Shown: piece by piece, positions 6,071 to 11,604 of the stretch
Position numbering within the stretch: position 1 is the first letter of the stretch
Layout of the letters: each line of letters opens with the position of its first letter
Assembly (NCBI GenBank): GCA_012797575.1
Contig: JAAZOW010000026.1
Location: forward strand, 1-11,604
Length of the DNA: 11,604 nucleotides
Origin: Methanomicrobiales archaeon
GTDB lineage: Archaea; Halobacteriota; Methanomicrobia; Methanomicrobiales; Methanoculleaceae
Direction: 5' to 3'
The notes under the pieces: model-generated
The model's input: only the letters and a program-made list of their open reading frames with translations
Told to the model about the DNA's origin: nothing
Database searches by the model: none
Position numbers and translations under genes: made by a program

Positions 6071-6078
6071 TTTTTTTT
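6071..6078 (+). terminator. T8 terminator after the methyltransferase/ATP-grasp gene
   Basis: Eight consecutive T residues lie 12 bp after the stop codon, the longest T-run in the window. With the separate TATA box before nifB, it argues that the fusion gene and nifB are not one operon. Confidence 0.65.
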
Positions 6079-6190
6079 GCCGGAATGATCTGGCTGCACC
6101 GATGGAGCGAGAGACGCTTGCAGGATGGGATCACACGCGAGGTAATCACACCATCCTACCCACGCTACCACGTTGGCCAACACCCATCAC

Positions 6191-6197
6191 TATATGG
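6191..6197 (+). promoter_or_regulatory. TATA box for nifB
   Basis: TATATGG is centred about 31 bp upstream of ATG 6225, predicting transcription from about 6220 and an almost leaderless mRNA. A second TATATGG at 6208-6214 is too close to the start to serve as the TATA box. No good SD precedes the ATG. Confidence 0.45.
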
Positions 6198-6224
6198 TAC
6201 CACAGGTTATATGGATACTAAGAT

Positions 6225-7130
6225 ATGTCTGACGAATCGTATCGAACCGCGACGGTTCAGGGCAGGGAGGTCCCCTACGACCCTGAGCAGTTACGCAAGA
6301 TCAGTGAGCACCCCTGCTACTCCGCCAAGGCGTGCCACGTCTTCGGGCGATGCCACCTCCCCGTCGCCCCGAAGTGCAACATCCAGTGCAACTACTGTGT
6401 GCGTGACTTTGACTGCGTGAACGAGAGCCGGCCGGGCGTGACAAGCAAGGTTCTCTCCCCGGAGGAGTCCCTTGATCTGGTCAGGAGGGTCGTTAAGGAT
6501 TACCCCTACGTGAAGGTGATCGGCATCGCAGGGCCGGGTGAGCCGCTCGCAAACCCCGAGACGTTTGAGGCGCTACGGTTGGTCCATGAGGAGTTCCCGC
6601 ACCTGATCATGTGCCTCAGCACAAATGGCCTCACACTTCCTGAGTCGATAGAAGAACTGGCGAAGTACGATGTAGGGAACATCACGGTCACACTCAGTGC
6701 TGTTGACCCCGCGATAGGCGAGAAGATCTACTCCTGGGTCGAGTACAAAGGGAAGAAGTACCATGGACGTGAGGCAGCGGAACTCCTTCTATCCCAGCAG
6801 CTCAAGGGGATCGAGATGGCGGTTGCAAAGAAGATGTTTGTGAAGATAAACACCGTCTACATCCCCGGGATCAATGACGAGCATATCCCTGAGATCGCAA
6901 AGAAGGTCGGTGAGATGGGGGCGTACACCTTCAACGTCATCCCGCTCATCCCCCTGTACAAGTTCGCTGACATCACCCCGCCCACCATGAAGGAGAAGCG
7001 GGAGATGCAAGATCGGTGCGCCCCCTACATCAAACAGATGCGCCACTGTGCACGCTGCCGGGCGGATGCCATCGGGAAACTTGGTCAGGACGTGCAGTCC
7101 TGCATCTACCAAGATCAGAAAGAGGAGTAA
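6225..7130 (+). CDS. nifB: NifB-type radical SAM protein (nitrogenase cofactor precursor synthase)
   Basis: NifB builds NifB-co, the 8Fe-9S-C precursor of nitrogenase cofactors, from two 4Fe-4S clusters and a SAM-derived carbide. This 301-aa protein has the radical SAM motif C51-x3-C55-x2-C58 (CNIQCNYC) and GPGEPL at 103-108. It also has the NifB-specific blocks HPC (29-31), GRCHLPVAPK (41-50), DCVNESRPGVTS (63-74) and C275-x2-C278 with RADAIG, which include ligands for the substrate clusters. It lacks the C-terminal NifX-like domain of many bacterial NifBs, as is normal in methanogens. No nifH, nifD or nifK is in the window, so nitrogen fixation cannot be concluded. The molybdate transporter nearby is consistent with molybdenum cofactor use. 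It probably has its own promoter. Confidence 0.9.
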   Translation: MSDESYRTATVQGREVPYDPEQLRKISEHPCYSAKACHVFGRCHLPVAPKCNIQCNYCVRDFDCVNESRPGVTSKVLSPEESLDLVRRVVKDYPYVKVIGIAGPGEPLANPETFEALRLVHEEFPHLIMCLSTNGLTLPESIEELAKYDVGNITVTLSAVDPAIGEKIYSWVEYKGKKYHGREAAELLLSQQLKGIEMAVAKKMFVKINTVYIPGINDEHIPEIAKKVGEMGAYTFNVIPLIPLYKFADITPPTMKEKREMQDRCAPYIKQMRHCARCRADAIGKLGQDVQSCIYQDQKEE

Positions 7131-7179
7131 ACAAAACCCCACCTTTCCTTGAGTGCCATGCTCTGAAGCGAGAGGGATC

Positions 7180-8049
7180 ATGACAACGATCACGCTCCGA
7201 CCTGATCAGCCGTTTGACCTCGACCGGACACTCTCCTGCGGGCAGGCCTTCCGCTGGGAGAAGGTTGAGGGCTGGTGGCAGGGTATCGTTGAAGGCCGGG
7301 CCATCCGTATCCGGCAGGATGCAGATCTCCTCACATTCTCCGGGGTGGATGCGGAGTTCATCTGTGACTACTTCAGGCTTGATCAGGATCTTCCCGGCAT
7401 TCTCTCATCCATCGACCGCGACCCGGTGATTGCCAGAGCGATCCAGGAGTGTTGGGGCCTGCGCCTCGTCAGGCAACAACCCTGGGAGTGCCTGGCATCG
7501 TATATCTGCGCCACGAACACCAACATCCCGGCGGTGAAGCGCCGGATTGCACTCATGGCAGAGCGGTTTGGAGGACCGGTGGATGGCCCCTTCGGCACAG
7601 CGTACACATTCCCGGAGCCTGAGGTGCTGGCATCAGCACCCTTTGATGACCTCTGGGACTGCAGGCTCGGCTACCGGACTGATTATATCTCTTCTGCTGC
7701 CGCCCTCGTAGCGGAGCACCCGGATTGGGTGGAGAGGGTGGCAGCCCTCCCGCTCGAGGACGCACGACGGGTGTTGATGGAACTCCGAGGTGTCGGGCCG
7801 AAGGTGGCCGACTGTGTGTTACTCTTTGCGTTCGACTCCTTCGAAGCGTTCCCGGTCGATGTCTGGGTACATCGGATCATGGCAACAACCTATCTTCCTG
7901 ATATCGCCGGGAGGAGCTGCAAGCCATCGGATTACGAGAGAATCCGACGGTTTGCACAGGACTACTTTGGGAAGTACGCAGGGTATGCCCAGGAATACCT
8001 CTACTGTATGCGGGGCCATGCCGAGTGGCAGAAGAGAGGCGGCCGGTAG
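7180..8049 (+). CDS. ogg: 8-oxoguanine DNA glycosylase/AP lyase, OGG1 type
   Basis: This 289-aa base-excision repair enzyme should remove 8-oxoguanine opposite C and cut the abasic site. The N-terminal OGG domain carries the family signature LDRTLSCGQAFRW (14-26). The helix-hairpin-helix is ELRGVGPKVADCVLLFA (201-217) with the catalytic Lys208 in GPKVADC. The catalytic Asp227 lies in PVDVWVHR. YICATNTNIPAVKRRI (108-123) matches the OGG1 DNA-contact helix region. I use ATG 7180, preceded by GAGAGG, rather than the GTG at 7153. It lies 49 bp after nifB with no strong terminator between, so cotranscription is possible. It converges on modC with a 29-bp gap. Confidence 0.9.
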   Translation: MTTITLRPDQPFDLDRTLSCGQAFRWEKVEGWWQGIVEGRAIRIRQDADLLTFSGVDAEFICDYFRLDQDLPGILSSIDRDPVIARAIQECWGLRLVRQQPWECLASYICATNTNIPAVKRRIALMAERFGGPVDGPFGTAYTFPEPEVLASAPFDDLWDCRLGYRTDYISSAAALVAEHPDWVERVAALPLEDARRVLMELRGVGPKVADCVLLFAFDSFEAFPVDVWVHRIMATTYLPDIAGRSCKPSDYERIRRFAQDYFGKYAGYAQEYLYCMRGHAEWQKRGGR

Positions 8050-8078
8050 CGGTGGGATCCACCTCTCCCCAGAACCCC

Positions 8079-8792
8079 TCATCTGTCGGTGAAACTCGCG
8101 ATAAACCCGTTCTCCTGCATACCGAGCACCTCTTCCGGATCTCCGTCAGCCGCAACCTTTCCTTCCTCGATGAGGCAGAGGCGGTCTGCGAGTTCGAGGG
8201 CATCATGGAGGGCGTGGGTGACGATGATACAGGGTATATCGGCGTTCTGGATCTGTTCGCGGAGCTCCTTTCGCATAGCTCCTCTGGCCCGCATATCGAC
8301 TGCAGCGAGCGGTTCGTCGAGGAGGAGGAGTTCAGGTTCGAGCACCAGCGCCCGGGCGAGGGCTACCCGTTGCCGCTGCCCCCCCGAGAGCCGACTGGCG
8401 TTGACGTCCGCAAGATCGGAGAGCCGCATCACAGCGAGCCGTTCTGTCACCGATGCTGCTATCTCCGCCTTTGGAACTTGCCTGCATTGGAGGCCGAACG
8501 CCACGTTCTCGGCGACGGTCATGTGTGGGAAGAGGGCGTAAGACTGGAAGAGATGCCCGATATTCCGGTTCTCTGTGGGGATGTTGATCCGCTTATCGAA
8601 TGAAAAAAGCGCCCTCTCGCCGAGCACGATCTCGCCCCGATCGGGCGTGAGGATGCCTGAGATCAGATTCAGCACCGTGGACTTACCCGCACCGTTCTCA
8701 CCGATAAGGACGAGGGTCTCCCCCTGCCCGATCGAGAGCGTGATATCGAGGACAAAATCTCTCAGTCGCCTGACAGCGTGAAGGGAAAACAT
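8079..8792 (-). CDS. modC: Molybdate ABC transporter ATP-binding protein ModC (short form)
   Basis: This 237-aa ABC ATPase powers molybdate (or tungstate) import at the inner face of the membrane. Visible motifs are Walker A GENGAGKST, the Q-loop region LFQSYALFPHMTVAENV, the signature LSGGQRQRVALARAL, Walker B LLLLDEPLAAVD and the H-loop IIVTHA. It ends soon after the ATPase core, so the C-terminal TOBE/Mop regulatory domain of long ModC proteins (about 350 aa) is absent, as in the Archaeoglobus transporter. The start codon shares one base with the modB stop (TGATG), so translation is coupled. It is the last gene of modABC. Assignment to ModC rather than a generic ABC ATPase rests on the adjacent modA and modB. 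Confidence 0.88.
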   Translation of the reverse strand: MFSLHAVRRLRDFVLDITLSIGQGETLVLIGENGAGKSTVLNLISGILTPDRGEIVLGERALFSFDKRINIPTENRNIGHLFQSYALFPHMTVAENVAFGLQCRQVPKAEIAASVTERLAVMRLSDLADVNASRLSGGQRQRVALARALVLEPELLLLDEPLAAVDMRARGAMRKELREQIQNADIPCIIVTHALHDALELADRLCLIEEGKVAADGDPEEVLGMQENGFIASFTDR

Positions 8793-9634
8793 CAGAAATT
8801 CCTCCGGGTGACGACCTTCACCGCGGCGATCACGGCGAACGATATCATGACGAGGATGATTGCAAGGCTGATCGAGGCATCGAGATCTCCCTGCATGGTC
8901 GTATAAATTGCAAGCGGCATCGTCTGAGTTCTACCCTGGAAGTTCCCGGCAAACATGATCGTGGCACCGAATTCACCGAGTGCTCGGGCGAACGAGAGTA
9001 TCGCTCCTGAGATAAGTCCGCCCCACGCAAGCGGGATGGTGATCCTGCGGGCGACGGCCCAGGGGGAGGCGCCAAGGGTCCGCGCCGCATCCTCATAGAT
9101 GCGGTCGACCGCCTCGAAACTTGCTTTCGCCTGCCGGATATAGAACGGCGAGGCCACAAAGACCTGCGCCAGGATCACCGCGACGGTGGTGAAAGCGATG
9201 TGGATGCCAAAGAGATCAAGGTACTGTCCGACGACGCCCCGGCGCCCAAAAGCCATGAGAAGCGCAATGCCTGCTACCGCCGGCGGCAGGACGATCGGTA
9301 GGTCGGTGAGGGTATCGACAAGATCCCGGCCACGGTAGTCATGGCGGGCGTTTATCAGGGCAAGCGGCGTTCCAAAGATGACGACGATCACCGTGCTCAT
9401 CGTTGCGGTGATGAGGGAGAGGGAGAGCGCATCGAGTACCACCGGCTCTGCAAGTGAGCGGAGGAACGCCTCCGGCGATATGCGCAGGAAGAGTGAGGCG
9501 ATCGGTACTGTGACGAAGAGAAGGAAGAGGGCGAGGAGGACGGCGATGAGGAGGGTGAGTGCTGCCCTCCCCAGCCTTGTCCGGCTGCTATGCCGGGATA
9601 CCTCACTCTTCTGCTGGAATTGGGTCAAATCCAT
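8792..9634 (-). CDS. modB: Molybdate ABC transporter permease ModB
   Basis: This 280-aa membrane protein has about six hydrophobic segments and forms the dimeric channel for the oxyanion. The binding-protein-dependent permease EAA loop, which docks on ModC, is visible as EDAARTLGASPWAVARRITI followed by PLAWGG. DLPIVLPPAVAGIALLMAFG is typical of ModB/CysT-type permeases. The start at ATG 9634 lies 32 bp inside the modA coding region; no other start fits before the first membrane segment. The N-terminal 20 or so residues are polar and cytoplasmic. It couples to modC by a one-base overlap. Confidence 0.88.
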   Translation of the reverse strand: MDLTQFQQKSEVSRHSSRTRLGRAALTLLIAVLLALFLLFVTVPIASLFLRISPEAFLRSLAEPVVLDALSLSLITATMSTVIVVIFGTPLALINARHDYRGRDLVDTLTDLPIVLPPAVAGIALLMAFGRRGVVGQYLDLFGIHIAFTTVAVILAQVFVASPFYIRQAKASFEAVDRIYEDAARTLGASPWAVARRITIPLAWGGLISGAILSFARALGEFGATIMFAGNFQGRTQTMPLAIYTTMQGDLDASISLAIILVMISFAVIAAVKVVTRRNF

Positions 9635-10436
9635 AGTCTGTCAGGGTGGCGCTACCGTCCGGACCCCGGACGAATGCTATGAACGATTCTGCTTCAACCT
9701 TGTGCGGCGACTCAGCAAGGATGCCGAGCGGGTATATGGGTCTCTCGGTGATATACTCTGACGGAATGTCAAACCGCTTCAGCTTGTCCCGATCATCTTT
9801 AGAGATATCAGAGACGTAGACGATCGATACATCCGCCTCACCGAGCATCAGCTTGGGCATCACGGAGGTCACAGCGGTCTCCTCGGAGATGACGTTCTCC
9901 ATCACGGCATCGCGGTAATCCTCTCCGTATTCGGGATCAGCGGCCATGTTATCGAGCATCTGGCGGGTATAGTCGCCGAAGGGAACATCTTTGGTGCCGA
10001 TGACAAGTTTCACGCCGGGGTTTGCTAGATCGGCGAGGCCCGTGATCCCTGCCGGGTTGTCGGCCGGAGTGACCAGTGCCAGGCTGTTTTCAAGGAACGG
10101 GGTCACGGTATCATCGTCCATAAACCCGCCATCCCGAAGGGCATTCATGTGCTTCATGTTCGCGGAGACGAATATATCGACGGCCGCTCCATGCTCGATC
10201 TGTGTGCGGAGAGCCTGTGAACCATCGAAGACGAAGTCGACCTTAACGCCTTCGTTTTCTGCCTCAAAAGCTTTCCCGATATCGGTGAAGGCTCCCGTGA
10301 GCGATGCCGCCGTGAAGACGGTCAGGGTTGTCGTCTCTCCTGGGGTCTCACCGGTGGTTGTGCATCCCGCAACCATGAGAGCGGCGACGATCAGGAGACT
10401 TACTGCAACGAGGGTTGCCTGGTTTGACCTTTTCAT
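9603..10436 (-). CDS. modA: Molybdate-binding lipoprotein ModA
   Basis: This 277-aa extracellular substrate-binding protein captures molybdate or tungstate for ModBC. The N-terminus is a signal peptide with a lipobox VAGC at 22-25, followed by a Thr/Gly/Glu linker, so it should be lipid-anchored on Cys25. LTVFTAASLTGAFTDIGKAF is the ModA opening with the oxyanion-binding Ser. GSQALRTQIEHGAAVDIFVSA and the IVYVSDI block are also family features. The FTAASL form points to the ModA branch rather than WtpA/TupA, though specificity cannot be proven. ATG 10436 is chosen over an upstream ATG because the signal peptide follows directly and GGTG precedes it. It is the first gene of the operon. Confidence 0.9.
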   Translation of the reverse strand: MKRSNQATLVAVSLLIVAALMVAGCTTTGETPGETTTLTVFTAASLTGAFTDIGKAFEAENEGVKVDFVFDGSQALRTQIEHGAAVDIFVSANMKHMNALRDGGFMDDDTVTPFLENSLALVTPADNPAGITGLADLANPGVKLVIGTKDVPFGDYTRQMLDNMAADPEYGEDYRDAVMENVISEETAVTSVMPKLMLGEADVSIVYVSDISKDDRDKLKRFDIPSEYITERPIYPLGILAESPHKVEAESFIAFVRGPDGSATLTDYGFDPIPAEE

Positions 10437-10454
10437 AAAAACACCACGTATGCA

Positions 10455-10483
10455 AGGAGTTACGGCTCCTGGTATTTTATTTC
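10455..10483 (-). promoter_or_regulatory. mod operon promoter with candidate operator
   Basis: An A/T-rich box (GAAATAAAAT on the minus strand, 10474-10483) lies about 42 bp upstream of the modA ATG, predicting transcription from about 10451. An inverted repeat AGGAG-N6-CTCCT (10455-10470) sits between that box and the predicted start site. A protein bound there would block polymerase, as expected for a metal-oxyanion-responsive repressor. The sequence does not match a ModE box that I recognise. Confidence 0.35.
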
Positions 10484-10676
10484 GTTCGTTTTGCACCCCT
10501 ATTAAGCAATTTGCGTTTACAATAATCCGCGATATTTAAAGCTCGAGATAGTGCCATGCGTTCTGTTGACCGGATAGCGATGGCGCGTTGGATATCGGTA
10601 CGTGGCAGACCGGACTGGAGATCGAGCTCGGCACTGGAGCAAAGGGGCCAGGAGATCAGGAGAGCTGTTGTGCGGA
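10484..10676. other. Intergenic region between modA and the ribbon-helix-helix gene
   Basis: No gene is supported on either strand; the + frames here are shadows that run into the opposite-strand RHH gene. AGTGCC near 10550 and GGCACT near 10631 are a short distant inverted repeat of doubtful meaning. A further A/T-rich box (TTTAAATATC on the minus strand, about 10531-10540) is present upstream of mod. Confidence 0.3.
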
Positions 10677-10961
10677 TCAGGTTCGCTTCCGCCGCTCCAT
10701 CTCATCCAGGAGTTCGCGACGGAGTCCCTCGATGCGCTCGTTCACCATCTGGGCGAGGATTTCTCCCTCGGGGGCACTGTAGTATGGGGCCTCGCGATGC
10801 CGTATCTCCTCAAGCGTCCGGGCTTTCGTCAGTTCACCGATGACTGACTGCGCCATGTTCGGGTATTCGCCGTTATTGACCTTCTCCTTCAACCACCGGT
10901 AGAGGTGGCCAGGTAGCCGCACACCTACCTGCTTGCTTGAGACATAATCAGGAGAGTCCAT
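10677..10961 (-). CDS. Ribbon-helix-helix (CopG/Arc-type) transcriptional regulator-like protein
   Basis: This 94-aa protein has an apparent ribbon-helix-helix domain at about residues 8-48. A strand (KQVGVRLP) is followed by helix HLYRWLKEKVNNG and a second helix NMAQSVIGELTKA. Such proteins dimerise and insert the strand pair into the DNA major groove. The C-terminal half (about 50-94) is charged and helical, possibly a coiled coil or partner-binding tail. No toxin gene is adjacent in antitoxin order. The start at ATG 10961 has AGGA close upstream. The divergent intergenic region holds three GGTATC sites spaced by one helical turn, so autoregulation is likely by inference. Confidence 0.7.
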   Translation of the reverse strand: MDSPDYVSSKQVGVRLPGHLYRWLKEKVNNGEYPNMAQSVIGELTKARTLEEIRHREAPYYSAPEGEILAQMVNERIEGLRRELLDEMERRKRT

Positions 10962-10986
10962 CTTCCTATACTGGTATCCAGGGAAA

Positions 10987-10999
10987 GCAATTATATTGC
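10987..10999. promoter_or_regulatory. GCAAT-N3-ATTGC inverted repeat with TATA-like centre, upstream of the RHH gene
   Basis: The arms GCAAT and ATTGC flank an A/T centre. Read on the minus strand it contains AATATAAT about 30 bp before ATG 10961, so it could be the TATA box of the RHH gene, possibly overlapped by a regulator site. Another A/T-rich box (AAAATAAAAA, minus strand, about 11003-11014) is the alternative. Confidence 0.35.
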
Positions 11000-11021
11000 A
11001 TTGTTTTTATTTTTCCACTTA

Positions 11022-11048
11022 GATACCGATAGGTATCAATAGGTATCA
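11022..11048. promoter_or_regulatory. Candidate RHH operator: one inverted and two direct GGTATC half-sites at 10-bp period
   Basis: GATACC (11022-11027) is followed by GGTATC at 11032-11037 and 11042-11047. ATAGGTATCA is repeated exactly twice in tandem (11029-11038 and 11039-11048). The 10-bp period puts all half-sites on one face of the helix, as in many ribbon-helix-helix operators. It lies between the RHH gene and the divergent small ORF/zinc-ribbon pair. Confidence 0.55.
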
Positions 11049-11077
11049 TTAAGCCGTATGAAATCCCATGGTGGCGC

Positions 11078-11161
11078 ATGAAGCAGGGCTGGAATATCAC
11101 CAAACTTGCAGAGAAGAGACGAAAAGACGCGATCAAGATAGAGGAGATGATGTATGCATAG
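11078..11161 (+). CDS. Possible 27-aa basic small protein upstream of the zinc-ribbon gene
   Basis: The frame MKQGWNITKLAEKRRKDAIK then IEEMMYA starts at ATG 11078 and stops 8 bp inside the zinc-ribbon gene. GGTGG (11070-11074) precedes the ATG at short spacing. The composition is amphipathic and helical, rich in Lys, Arg and Glu, and more protein-like than chance frames nearby. The frame is open further upstream to 11033 (adding IKPYEIPWWR) but has no ATG, GTG or TTG there. The overlap suggests cotranslation with the zinc-ribbon protein. I do not recognise a family. Confidence 0.35.
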   Translation: MKQGWNITKLAEKRRKDAIKIEEMMYA

Positions 11162-11471
11162 ACCGGATAGGACCCCAAAGACAACGCCCCCGTCGGATGG
11201 CCCCGGGAAGACCACGCAGACTCCCTGCCCCTTCTGCGGATGCCAGCACCACATCGAAGACACCATAACCGTTAGCCCGGTATCTCACTCCGTCCACCAG
11301 TGTCTCCGATGTGGCGCACGGTTTGACGACCGGGGGATGGTATGCCCCCGATGCGGATCGCCAGGAGAATTTTTGGGGAACGTCGTGGCTCCGGGCCAGA
11401 TCCTGTACACACAGTACCGGTGCCCGCAGTGTGGCCAGGGCTTCATGACCCGGATCGACGGTGGCGGCTGA
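11154..11471 (+). CDS. Double zinc-ribbon protein of unknown function
   Basis: This 105-aa protein has four CxxC knuckles: C25/C28, C50/C53, C64/C67 and C90/C93. They pair naturally into two zinc ribbons with about 21-22 residues between knuckles. The first 22 residues are Pro/Thr/Lys-rich and probably disordered. There is no catalytic motif or membrane segment. Zinc ribbons of this kind often bind nucleic acid or protein, but the role cannot be told. ATG 11154 has GAGGAG at 11141-11146 at good spacing. It overlaps the possible 27-aa ORF by 8 bp and is divergent from the RHH regulator, whose candidate operator lies upstream. Confidence 0.7.
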   Translation: MHRPDRTPKTTPPSDGPGKTTQTPCPFCGCQHHIEDTITVSPVSHSVHQCLRCGARFDDRGMVCPRCGSPGEFLGNVVAPGQILYTQYRCPQCGQGFMTRIDGGG

Positions 11472-11604
11472 TGCTCACCAGGCCCGGATGACCATGGGTA
11501 GTCGACTCATTCTGTCCTGGAACTCATCACAAGTGCACCGATTCTCAGCTACCGATGCTCTCAGCGGAAGGGGTATCGACCTTTCCCCACTATCCGGGTG
11601 TTTG
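11472..11604. other. Right-end stretch with no supported gene
   Basis: Frames open to the window edge exist on both strands: + from ATG 11489, and minus ending at a TGA at 11475-11477. Neither shows a recognisable family, clear SD or strong third-position bias. Either could be the tip of a gene that lies mostly outside the window. Confidence 0.3.

Noticed and set aside
10556..10847. Two + strand frames opposite the ribbon-helix-helix gene
   Set aside because: Both run into the opposite strand of the RHH gene, are Arg/Ser-rich and have no promoter.
11475..11603. Minus-strand frame open to the right window edge
   Set aside because: Only 42 codons, weak third-position bias and no recognisable family; could be a gene end but cannot be supported.
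1..11604. CRISPR array, insertion sequence or prophage
   Set aside because: No regularly spaced repeats with unique spacers, no transposase or integrase, and no terminal inverted repeats with target duplication were seen; the only sizeable repeat is the zinc-ribbon gene duplication.

Overview
The window looks like chromosomal DNA of a moderately GC-rich euryarchaeon, most likely a methanogen of the Methanomicrobiales (Methanoculleus-like). The sequence signs are a DUF504/UPF0248 protein, a tRNA gene without an encoded CCA tail, TATA-type promoters with T-run terminators, a single-domain methanogen-type NifB, an OGG1-type glycosylase and CxxC-x17-CxxC zinc-ribbon proteins. The taxon is inferred from family content only; no rRNA or marker alignment could be done.

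Left part (1-3172, all + strand): a small DUF504 protein, tRNA-Thr(UGU), an unknown 86-aa protein whose promoter and Shine-Dalgarno (SD) site point to a missing upstream start codon, a solitary beta-class amino DNA methyltransferase (probably N4-cytosine), and a GntP-type permease that seems to be leaderless.

Middle (3173-4072): two near-identical 58-aa CxxC-x17-CxxC proteins on the minus strand (recent tandem duplication), then a roughly 340-bp gene-poor stretch with divergent promoters and a 28-codon ORF that overlaps the next gene by ATGA. That next gene (4073-6058) is the most unusual one: an N-terminal class I SAM methyltransferase fused to a D-Ala-D-Ala-ligase-like ATP-grasp domain, in an organism group not known to make D-Ala-D-Ala peptidoglycan. 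It ends in an 8-T terminator.

Right part: nifB (radical SAM, + strand) and an 8-oxoguanine DNA glycosylase (+ strand) face a convergent molybdate ABC transporter operon modA-modB-modC (minus strand, overlapping genes). NifB makes the NifB-co precursor of nitrogenase cofactors and the transporter brings in molybdate, so the two could be related, but no nitrogenase structural gene is in view. Molybdate is also used by formylmethanofuran dehydrogenase in methanogens.

Far right (10677-11604): a ribbon-helix-helix protein (minus) is divergent from a possible 27-aa ORF and a double zinc-ribbon protein (+). The shared intergenic region has three GGTATC half-sites at 10-bp spacing, a good candidate operator. 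The last about 130 bp hold no gene I can support.
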